Assembly (NCBI GenBank): GCA_001566295.1
Contig: KQ964250.1
Span: 310,001-374,000, forward strand
Direction: 5' to 3'
DNA: 64,000 bases
Origin: Microdochium bolleyi
Taxonomy: Eukaryota > Ascomycota > Sordariomycetes > Xylariales > Microdochiaceae
This document shows, piece after piece, positions 55,624-64,000 of the stretch. Position numbers and translations under genes: made by a program. Under the pieces are notes generated by a model. That model ran no database searches and was not told the origin of the DNA. It saw only the letters and a list, made by a program, of their open reading frames with translations. How positions within the stretch are numbered: the stretch's first letter is position 1; every line of letters begins with the position of its first letter.

Positions 55624-55854
55624 TGGATTTCCCCTGCCCTGGCTGCCGCGCTGGCTGCCGCGCTGGCGCCGGACTGCGGCGGCGTGTTCCGGTACGGGTA
55701 CCACCCCGTGGACGAGGCGGTGCTGGAGATCTGCCGGGAGGTGCTCCGGCGCGACGACGACGACGACGACGACGACAGCGAACACGAAGACGACGAAGAC
55801 GACGACTGTGATGGCGGTCGGGATCCGGATGGAGAGGAGACGGTGGTGGGATGA
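55624..55854 (+). other. In-frame coding-like extension after the PP4R2 stop
   Basis: Seventy-six codons directly follow the TAG in frame with PP4R2 and end in TGA at 55852-55854. Third positions are almost all G or C between 55645 and 55780, as in real exons of this genome. The peptide includes an Ala/Leu-rich helix, then CGGVFRYGYHPVDEAVLEIC, a run of eight Asp and an acidic tail. It has no ATG. It could be a read-through product, a missed exon (the TAG itself can act as a splice acceptor) or a remnant left by a nonsense change. No PTS1 peroxisomal signal is present. Confidence 0.5.
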
Positions 55855-56370
55855 GAAGAAGAAGTCTGGCTAGTATGAGAAGAGGAGAATGAGGATGAAA
55901 GGGTAAGCGGGATACGACAGAGCGGAGTGTGTGTGTGTGTTTGTGTGTATGTGTGTGCACTTACGGGCCACTAGTAGCAGTAGTAGTTGAGAACGCGCCT
56001 CTTCGATGAAGAAGAGCACGCTCGTGCGCATGACAAAGCGTGTAGATATCTCTTGATGACAAGCGCATGAAGTTTAAGCATATTCTCTGCCTATGAGTCC
56101 ACGGTCTGGCTGTGCACGAGAGGAAGAAGATCGCACCTTTTCGAGCGCGATGGAGTCAGGATCCTGGTTGAAGTCATACCGTGGTAATGATTCTGGTGGG
56201 ATCCCAAGCCGTAGAAAGAGATTTGAGTCCTCCATCATGTGGTTGTCACAGTGTCTCGGCATGCTCGGTCTGGCGACGGATCGAGTTCCTCGATTACTAT
56301 GAGGGTTGTGTATCTCAAAAACCCCATTGGTTGTGAATCGTAACCTTGTCTATATGTACACGAAATGCGG
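55855..56370. other. Convergent intergenic region with microsatellite
   Basis: About 520 bases between the PP4R2 extension and the VPS8 stop. A TG-rich microsatellite lies at 55927-55957. No gene is seen. Confidence 0.55.
55927..55957. repeat. Imperfect (TG)n microsatellite
   Basis: TG units interrupted by TT and AT. Confidence 0.9.
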
Positions 56371-59300
56371 TCACCCATCGATGGGACATCTGTAAGCCAC
56401 CACGACCCGACCATAGTCGTCCACGGTCCTCCGAGCCTCAATAGCAGTATCGTCACTGGATCCAGTACCAGCAGAAACTCCGCCGCCATCTCCACCACGC
56501 CCGTTCTGCTGCGGCTGCTGAGCACCACTGCCAGCCTGTAGCATGTCTAGACACCGCTGGTGGTAGATGTGCCTGCAGGCGAGCACGACGAGCGGGCCGA
56601 GGTTCTGCGCCGCAGGCTCTGCTTGGGCGCCGGTAGTCGCAACCTCCGGGTCGTCTGCTCCATCTCCACGGCTCTCGATGTTGTCGTTGGCCCGGACACT
56701 GGGCTGCTGAGGCAGCGAGACTCTGGCAATCTCGATGCTCTTTGCCTTTCCCTTGCCCTTTCCAGCGGATGCATCGTGCTCTTCACCCATGGCGCTGCTT
56801 GCAGCCCCCCCTTTCCAGCGATCCGTTGCGGCCCGAAGAGCGGCCTGCTTGGCTGCCCGCTTCTGGCTCTCTAGCGCCTGCTTGTCCTCCCACGCCTCAA
56901 ACACATTGCCGCTGACGCCGGGCCCCCAGACCCTTTTCCCGCACCCCTCGCACGTCGACCCCCGCGACCTCCACCCGCGTTGGCGGAGCTCGACGGCCTG
57001 CTTGACGTTGGCGAATAGCTGCTGCTCCAAAAGGCGGTTCGATAAGTGCAGGATATTCTCCTCGTATGCGTAGGCCGCAAAGATGGACGTCAGTACCTGT
57101 CGCAGATCTGCGAGGCTGGGCGACGAGGTGGCCGCTGTTGTGAGGAATGCCCGCAGGATCCGGAGGAAGGTCGAGCTGCCTCGGCCAGATCCGCTCAGCA
57201 CGCGAGTTTTCGCATCCGCCTGGTCGATGCCTTGTGTCGAGGTGGCGGTCAGCAGGGCTGTGAAAGTGTGCTGCACAAGAGATCTCAGCAGTGCGAGCAG
57301 CTTCTCTGACTCGACCACATGCGATGATGCTTCTCCATTAGGCTGCGTTGGCTTGCTAGTCCCGAGATATGGCGAGAGGTTACGCGATATCCTCACCGTG
57401 GTATCGATCAACTCGAGCCACAGCTTCTCGTCACTGGCTAGCTCATTGGCAGTGACTCCGTTCTGTCGTTTTGACACAGCTTTTGACTTCCGAGAAGTCT
57501 TCATGTGGCCTTGGCAAAGCCAGATACCGACGTGGGTGTACCGCTGCATGCTGTTCAGCACGTCTTCTGCCGCTTCTTCCACGGTTTCGCTGTTGTTGTA
57601 CTCATCCGTGGAGCTGAGTATGCCTTGTACAGCCGACTCTAGAGTGCCCAGGTGCTTGGTCAAGCGGCCCATAGCCTCTTGGACCTTGCCATCGCGAGCC
57701 ATGAGTGTCACAGCGGCATCAATGACCTCTGTCTCCTCCATGGTCGGTAGTAGTTTGTCCAGTCTGAGATCCGTGGTCTGCACGCTGCCAACATAATCTG
57801 AAACGTGGCCAGCATCGTGGTAGCACATCAGGCGGACGTACATCTCGACGAGGTCGCGGTCTTGTGCTGTAGAAGAGTTCGCAGAGATTTCGAAGTCTGG
57901 CTCCAGCAGAGCTTTCAGGTACGAGTATTGAAGTTCTGAACCGGCATCCAACGATTCCAGAACATGTTGGTGAAGTTCAGGGGCATGCTCTGCCACCGTA
58001 CGTGCCGTGCGCGCCGCATCCAGCTCAACCAGCTCCACCGAGTGGCGTTGCAGAGCATTGAAAACATCCGAAACGCTCTTCTTGGAGAGCGTCGTGCCGG
58101 GTCTGAGGCACTCAGAGATGCAGTCGAACACGCCGTCGCGATCATCTGGGTCTTCGAAATATAGATCGACCAGCTCACCATATCGCTCCTCGCTTCTGAA
58201 GGTGCGTTTCAGTATGCGGTAGAATTTGGCTTTCTTGAAGGCTGGAATGATCGATCCAAGGTCAGGTGGTTGGTAAACAGAGAGCAGGTACTCGGTACTC
58301 AATTGCGCATCTTCGGCCAAGTCTGTACCGGGGAAGTTGCACAGGCCATTAATGACTCGATTGAGCGTCGAGCCAGACATGAGGAGATACTGCGGAAACT
58401 TCGGCAGGTTGCGCGCAATGAACATGTCCAGGTATATGGTATCTTCTGGCGCGAAGTCCTCTGGGTTCATAATCTCGAGGAGTATGGAGACAACATACTG
58501 CCGATCGACGGTGCGTCCGAAGATCTGCTCTTCTGGAAGGTCTTCTGTGCTGTTGCCATTCAGATGCTTTTCGGGAGAGTCATTGAGGAAGGAATCCTCA
58601 AAGGCTTCGTTAATTGCACTCAAGAAGCTGGGTGCATCGAACTTGAGGATCATGCGAAGATACGGGAAGGATGGCTCGATGTCCTCGGATGGTCTGGTCA
58701 GAAAAGGCGCGTCGGCGCCTTTAGGCCAGGAAATACTCTGCCCAGAAAACAAGAACCAGTACAACTCTGCCTTGGCACGAAAAGCTTGCGACGCATCCAT
58801 CTGCTCTCCCGTAGGGTATATCCTCCCAGTCAGGGTGTAGGACAGGTATGGAAACATCTTCAGAGCATTGACGCTGAAAATCTCGCTGTTCTCAAGGCTG
58901 CCGGATGCAATGTAGTCTCCGTGCTGCATGAATGGCACAAGCAGCGAGAGCAAGTCGATCAGGGGTGTGATGTAATCGCTCAGTGCTTGGTTCCACACAT
59001 AAATGAGCGCATCATAAAGGCTGTGCTGCTTGCAGAGCAAGGTGACCTGGTCTATGTCGAGGGTCGAAGTGTCCATGTGCACAAGCATATCTTCGAGCCG
59101 GCTTTCCCAGCCATTGTCCACGAAGTGGATGACCATGGCTTTGACAGCCGCCGGAGGCACCGATGTGATCGTCTTTTCCAAGATGTACGGCTCCATGACC
59201 TCGAGGAAGATGCCTTCAACCTCGCCATCTTCATACCATTCGTACATCTCGTCAAAGAGGAACTCCATGTCGCCGACACTGTGGCAAGCAGTGAAACAAG

Positions 59301-61521
59301 TCTCTGCCAGCTCTCGCAGGTGTCGGTCGTCCCCGTCTTCTTGTGTTTTCTGACGTTGCCCGAATGCGTACTTGAGGGACGCGCTCATGATCTCCATCAG
59401 CTTATCGAGCACCATCTGATGTCGCATATCCGCGTCTTCCGGAAGGCCAATGGTGAGCTTGTTCGCATCTCCAGTGTAGTATGAAGTAGCAAGCTGAATG
59501 GCGCCAACATAATCCCCGTCCTCCATCAGTGCTATGAGGCGATCGGCCCAATTCGACAGCGCACCTATAGAGACGTCATTGAAGCCCATGAGGAACATCC
59601 TTCCCTTGTATGTCTTGAGACTCATGTAGAATGCATCAGCCACGACTCCATGCATCGCCGCGTCTTCTTCGTCAAGCTGCTCTACAAGATTGTGTAGTTG
59701 CGATGAGAACAGGTCTGCGTGGTATATGTGCTTGTGGATTAGGTCGAACGCCTCTGTCATCCGCATTGATCGATCCTCCAGGACAATGAGTCGTTGGGTG
59801 ATTGTGAGCACCGTCAACACCGATCGACTAAGCCATTGAACAGCGACGATAGCTTCTTCGCACTTCCAGCGACTCCTAGCCCGGAACTTCAAGGTTGGAG
59901 GCTTTTCCTTGTCCTCGGAAGGTATCTCGTCAATATCCAGCACGGTCAGGACATTGGACCAGCAGTAAACAAGCTTGACTTTCGACATGGTACTGCCTGT
60001 GTGCAGATCAGGTACCTTTAACTTGACCGCGGGGTACCATGCAAGGCAGCCAGACATGGCGCTGTGGGGAGCCACATCTTTCGGTCTTGCCGATTTGTGT
60101 TGCGTCTGGGCTATTGGCGTGGTCGATACGATCACCAAAAGGTACGGCGTGAGCATCGCAGTAAGACCCATCGAGTCAGTCACCATTTCGACAGTTCCGA
60201 GCGGAAGAGGAGAAAAGGCTAAAACTGTGCTTGGCTTGAGTGGTTTCCCGCCCAACGGCAGTGGCGCATTGGGGTAGCGACCAAGAATGCGAACTGTCTT
60301 GACACTTCTCCCGAGTGCACCCGTCCCACGTGTGGCAAGGTGAGAGAAAGCCATGCCGCGATCATCCGCCGATACGAGGGCAGTCCTTCTCGTGCCCAGG
60401 AAGCCAAGATGTGTCACTGCCACATTTGGGAAATGCCCATCAGCAGTTCGGTTGGTGAGCTGAGAGTCTTCGAGGTGCAGTACCTCGAGAAACGGGCGAG
60501 AAGCACGACTGGTGTCCCATATGAAGATATTGCCGCTGGCATGCCCACCTGCAATCGCAGTCTGGTCAGCAGATATAGCAACTGCCGTGATGGCTCCGGA
60601 TTCGACAGCTGATAGCCATGTTAGCATTTACACGACCCGCAAGAGTGGCGCCCACGAACCTTTGGTGCCTGGGCCGATGATGGTCTTGAGATTCTGGTTG
60701 TAATCAAACATTAAGATTATGCCTTTGGAAGTTCCAATGACGATTGACGTGGAAACAGCAATGCATGTAGGGGAACCGAAACTCCGCCTGCCGGCTTCGG
60801 AGAACGCTTGACTATTGAGCTTCTTAAGCCTCGTCCATCGCACAACCTCCCATGGCGGAGACGGTGTTTCTGTGTCGGCGCTGTCCAGCTGTATGTTGCT
60901 GGTCAATGACACATTCCGACTGTGGGCGCCGAGGAATGCTGGCGAGGACGGCCGCGGCGAGAGATTCGAGGAGGACGGTATTCTGGACTGGAAACGTCGA
61001 TCAAACGGTCTGAAGGACGGCGTGGGACTATTCAGTCCTGGTCGCGAAGCTACTGATGGCAGGAGACTGCTCCCAGGCGATGACAAGACGGACCCCTGAA
61101 CCACGAAAGAATTAGCATCCGACACACAAGAATTGCAACTGATATGCTTCGAGGGCCATACCAGGATGGAAGGCGAGTCATCCGGCACGGATAGCAGGGA
61201 GTCGATAGGGCTACCTGCTCGACGGGGTAGCCCATCCGCAGATCCGCTTTCTGATGCATCGTCGCGGCCTTGCAGCATGTGCCGGTATCCAGTCTTGAGT
61301 GTGCCATTGTTCAGTGGTGAGTCGTCATCACCGCCTCCTGCGTTGTGTCGCTCTTCCTCGAGTACCTGGGCAAGGTGTTGCTGGTCGGTGCCAGCAGTAG
61401 CAGCAGCAGTTGCGTCTGCGCCCACGCTGTGGGCTGCTACATGCCCGTCTGGAGCATGACTTATCTCGTCCTCGTCCATATCCGCATGTCCATCGTCTCT
61501 ATTCTGGTCCGCAGGCGTCAT
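56371..61521 (-). CDS. vps8: VPS8, CORVET tethering subunit with RING end
   Basis: Three exons (61521-61162, 61095-60660, 60608-56371; introns 66 and 51 nt) encode 1677 residues. The N-terminal 270 residues are polar; then comes a WD40-like beta-propeller (with AVAISADQTAIAGGHASGNI and LGFLGTRRTALVSADDRGMA), a long helical solenoid containing the VPS8 core, and a C-terminal zinc-binding RING variant: CEGCGK, CRHIYHQRCLDML and a final YRCPIDG. Role: the Rab5-binding end of the CORVET complex that tethers early endosomes in vacuolar transport. The start ATG at 61521 (MTPADQNRDDGH) was chosen because no upstream ATG exists in this frame. The 66 nt intron keeps the frame if retained, but it has clean GTATGG, GCTAAT and TTCAG signals. 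An ATG-initiated 69-codon frame lies just upstream. Confidence 0.93.
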
Positions 61522-62151
61522 CGGCGGGGTAGCATCGAGTGTATCGCCCTTGGGGCAAGCTTTCAAGCTTGAGTCGTTATCGCGAGTGATCCGATGGAGG
61601 GAGGTCAGAGCTCCAGGATGCGCCTAGTCACGGACTAGCAGCGCTGTCGATAGCGATGATGTATGGTCGTGGTTGAGACTCGAGCTGGAGAGGGTTGCGT
61701 ATGCTGTGCAACGGGCGCGCACGGCTCCGCGAGTCGAGGTTCGGCTGGATCGTGATCGTGTTGATCGCTGGCGAAGCTGGGATGCGGGCCAAGCTCGAAT
61801 GGCCCTGAAGCTGCTCAGGTGTGTCGTAATAGCTCATTGTTGGCGCAAGTAGAGGTACGCGCCAGTGCGCCGTCATGTACCTCGCAGGGGTAGACCCCAG
61901 AGGGGGGCTGGGGGCCGGCAGGAGGCAACAGCTTCAGGTAGCGTAGGCCCACAATCAAAGTACAATACTGTGGAACGACAGGGGTCATTGGAGATCACGG
62001 CCAACCTTCACCTCTTTCATGATTGTGTTGCGAGCTCGAGATACTTCCTCTGTGCTTCGCGCCCCCAACGCGTGCCCTTCTGGCTTCTGTCTCAGATATT
62101 CGACTGCCGTTGGACTACCTCACAAGACGTGCATCGAGAGACTTAGGGACC
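61522..62151. promoter_or_regulatory. Divergent promoter region of VPS8 and GPALPP-protein gene
   Basis: The 630 bases contain the leaders of both genes. On the minus strand a frame from 61837 (ATG, MSYYDTPEQLQGHSSL) to a stop at 61628 has moderate coding bias and could be an upstream open frame of VPS8. Confidence 0.5.
61628..61837 (-). other. Candidate upstream open frame of VPS8
   Basis: Sixty-nine codons, from MSYYDTPEQ to DSAASP, end about 105 bases before the VPS8 start; an in-frame ATG at 61876 would add 13 residues. Third positions are fairly GC-rich. I found no consensus donor that would splice it onto VPS8, so it is either a uORF or chance. Confidence 0.35.
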
Positions 62152-63327
62152 ATGTCGTCCATCGGCCCTCAACTACCACCTCATCAGAAGCGCGGGCGCA
62201 CACCAGAGGACGACGAAGACAACCGCAGCACAAGACGCCATGGTCCAGGTTCACCGCCGCCAGCCAAGCTGGCTCGACTCGGCCCTGCCCCCGCCAGGAA
62301 CCGCAATGAAATAGATCTTGCCGATGGCGACAGCGACTCGCGCTCCGACGACGATTTCGGCCCAGCTGCCACTCTCCCTACAGGTCCAGCACCGGCGCCA
62401 ATCAAGAGGACAATGGGTCCGGCAATGCCTCCCCAGCGACCTGCAAACGAGAATGAGATCTCACTAGGCGATGACGACGAAGACGAAGACGACACAGGTC
62501 CCGCGCCTCCTCCGAGCGCATCCAAACGACCATCAGCAGCACCACCAGCCCCAAGAAGAAACTTCGGCCCAGCAGCACCGCCAGCCTCGCTATCCGAACG
62601 ACCCACCACAGATCCAGACCCCAGCTCCTCGTCGGACGACGATGACGATGACGACGACTACGGCCCAGCCCTTGCAACATCCTCATCGCACCAGGCCCGC
62701 GCCGCAGCAGCCAACGCCCAGGCAAGCCTCCGCGCCGCCGAGGAAGCCGCATCAGGCCCCAGGAGAGATGAGTGGATGCTCGCGCCGCCACCGGGCGGCG
62801 GCCCCTTCCAGGCGCCCGACACTACGAAGCTGAAGGCGCGGAAATTCAACTCTGGCCCACGAGCCGGCGCTACCGCCGCGGCAGCCACTGCAGCCGCCGG
62901 ACCCAGCAACACATGGACGGAGACCCCCGAGGAGAAGCGCAAGAGGCTACAGGACGCCGTTCTTGGCCGCGAGAGCGGCAGCGGCACGTCCCACAACACC
63001 ACGAGCAGCGGGCGCGCAACCGCCGGCCCCTCCGCCAGCATCAGCGGCGCGAGCGCGAACACCGAGGCTGAAGAGACGCGGAAACGGCAGATCGAGGCGT
63101 ACACGCAGTCCACGCGCGGCAAGCGCAGCTTATACGAGGAGCACCAGTCCAGCAAAGGCGGCAAGGGTGGCAAGATCGAGGAGGAAGAGGACGACCCCAG
63201 CAAGCGTGCGTTCGATCGTGAGAAGGACATGAAGGTCGCAGGCAAGATCGGCACAGCGCAGCGCAGAGAGCTGCTCACCAAGGCTGCTGATTTCGGCGGC
63301 CGCTTCGCCAAGGGCAAGTTCTTGTGA
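62152..63327 (+). CDS. GPALPP-motif protein (DUF3752 type)
   Basis: One exon encodes 391 residues from the ATG at 62152; the frame is open to 62023, but the preceding residues are not coding-like. The N-terminal 200 residues carry repeated GPA-x-x-P units (MGPAMPP, TGPAPPP, FGPAAPP) alternating with acidic Asp/Glu runs, the pattern that names the GPALPP1 family. The second half has the conserved domain: RDEWMLAPPPGGGPFQAPDT, a WTETPEEKRKRL segment and the terminal FDREKDMKVAGKI followed by LLTKAADFGGRFAKGKF. The human relative is a nuclear protein, and the sequence suggests a spliceosome- or chromatin-associated factor, though its role is not well defined. The gene diverges from VPS8. Confidence 0.92.
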   Translation: MSSIGPQLPPHQKRGRTPEDDEDNRSTRRHGPGSPPPAKLARLGPAPARNRNEIDLADGDSDSRSDDDFGPAATLPTGPAPAPIKRTMGPAMPPQRPANENEISLGDDDEDEDDTGPAPPPSASKRPSAAPPAPRRNFGPAAPPASLSERPTTDPDPSSSSDDDDDDDDYGPALATSSSHQARAAAANAQASLRAAEEAASGPRRDEWMLAPPPGGGPFQAPDTTKLKARKFNSGPRAGATAAAATAAAGPSNTWTETPEEKRKRLQDAVLGRESGSGTSHNTTSSGRATAGPSASISGASANTEAEETRKRQIEAYTQSTRGKRSLYEEHQSSKGGKGGKIEEEEDDPSKRAFDREKDMKVAGKIGTAQRRELLTKAADFGGRFAKGKFL

Positions 63328-64000
63328 TTATGTGACCAATACTGATGTTACAAAGAATTTGAGGATGGCTTTGCCCCTGCCGAGACGCATAACGGTCACA
63401 TAGTGCAATCGCCCAATATTTGTGAGAGTGCCAACGAGGACACGCTGTGAGAGAGGCCCTGCCACGCCCGCGAAGCTCTGTTGTGGGTTTCACCATGTCT
63501 ATTCGACGCCATAGTCAAGTGCTCCCCCAAAACACAACGAGCATAGCATGGTGCCTGAAACTCTTGTCTGGGTGCTTCTCTTTTTCTCCGCCTTCTTTCG
63601 GATCATGACACCACTCAGCATATCAGTAGAAAGGATATGACATGAAAAGGCAAATAATCATGGTGTGAGCCGGGACTTCAGGACAGGCTTTTCTCAACAC
63701 AGCTCGGCCATCACAGTCTTCTGGTCAGAGTCTTGGTTGGTCATCACCAGCGCAAGCCCAGTCCAGGACCAATTCCTGGATCGTTGTCAAGATTGCAGAG
63801 ACGCCACAATAATGCGACAAGGACGAGACAGCGTCAGGGTGCAGGCACATATACAGATACATCGAGCAGATATATAGATGTGGATTGTATAGGCGTAGAT
63901 AAGACATATGCAAGGCTTAAACGCAATGACAAATTGCAGAAAATGCAAAACCCCACAACTTCCAGCTTCTCCTCTAATTGCCAGCAGTAGCAGGAGTAGG
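63328..64000. other. Window end, no gene seen
   Basis: About 670 bases of 3' flank with relatively AT-rich sequence and several short open frames without coding bias. Any neighbouring gene lies beyond the window. Confidence 0.5.

Overview
The window is nuclear DNA of a filamentous ascomycete (Pezizomycotina, most likely a sordariomycete). The grounds are small GT-AG introns (51-239 nt, most 55-90) with CTAAC/CTGAC-like branch sites, GC-rich third codon positions, CT-rich leaders, and proteins typical of that group (Ric8, translin-associated X, a UPF0658 Golgi protein, a UDP-rhamnose epimerase/reductase). I placed 19 genes with good support and one doubtful small gene. Exon borders were worked out by hand, and every multi-exon model sums to a whole number of codons. 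I saw no tRNA or rRNA gene, CRISPR array, transposon or RIP-degraded repeat.

Layout. 1-10 kb: a four-helix membrane protein (+), the G-protein exchange factor/chaperone ric8 (-), a 3.2 kb gap, a 73-residue protein behind a strong promoter (+), and gna1 of UDP-GlcNAc synthesis (-). 10-21 kb: NBS1 (+, divergent from gna1), a membrane-anchored cytochrome b5-like protein (-), a 936-residue disordered/coiled-coil protein (+) and a DnaJ protein (-). 22-30 kb: UDP-4-keto-rhamnose epimerase/reductase (-), squalene synthase ERG9 (+) and a secreted subtilisin-like protease (-). 30-37.6 kb: 7.6 kb with no credible gene. 37.6-50.5 kb: an F-box protein (+), GPI mannosyltransferase I (-), TRAX (+), intronless RAD50 (+) and a UPF0658 membrane protein (-). 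50.5-64 kb: a 3 kb gap with one possible small gene, the PP4 regulatory subunit R2 (+), CORVET subunit VPS8 (-) and a GPALPP-motif nuclear protein (+).

The genes are mostly conserved single-copy housekeeping functions: signalling, cell wall and membrane precursors (GNA1, ERG9, GPI anchor, rhamnose), vesicle traffic (VPS8, UPF0658) and DNA repair. They do not form an operon or a metabolic cluster. NBS1 and RAD50, two of the three subunits of the Mre11 repair complex, lie about 31.5 kb apart, and a PP4 regulatory subunit, also a DNA-damage phosphatase component, lies 5.4 kb beyond RAD50.

The observation I would follow first is a 76-codon, strongly coding-like stretch directly after and in frame with the PP4R2 stop codon. 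I found no clear evidence of a wholly new biological system.
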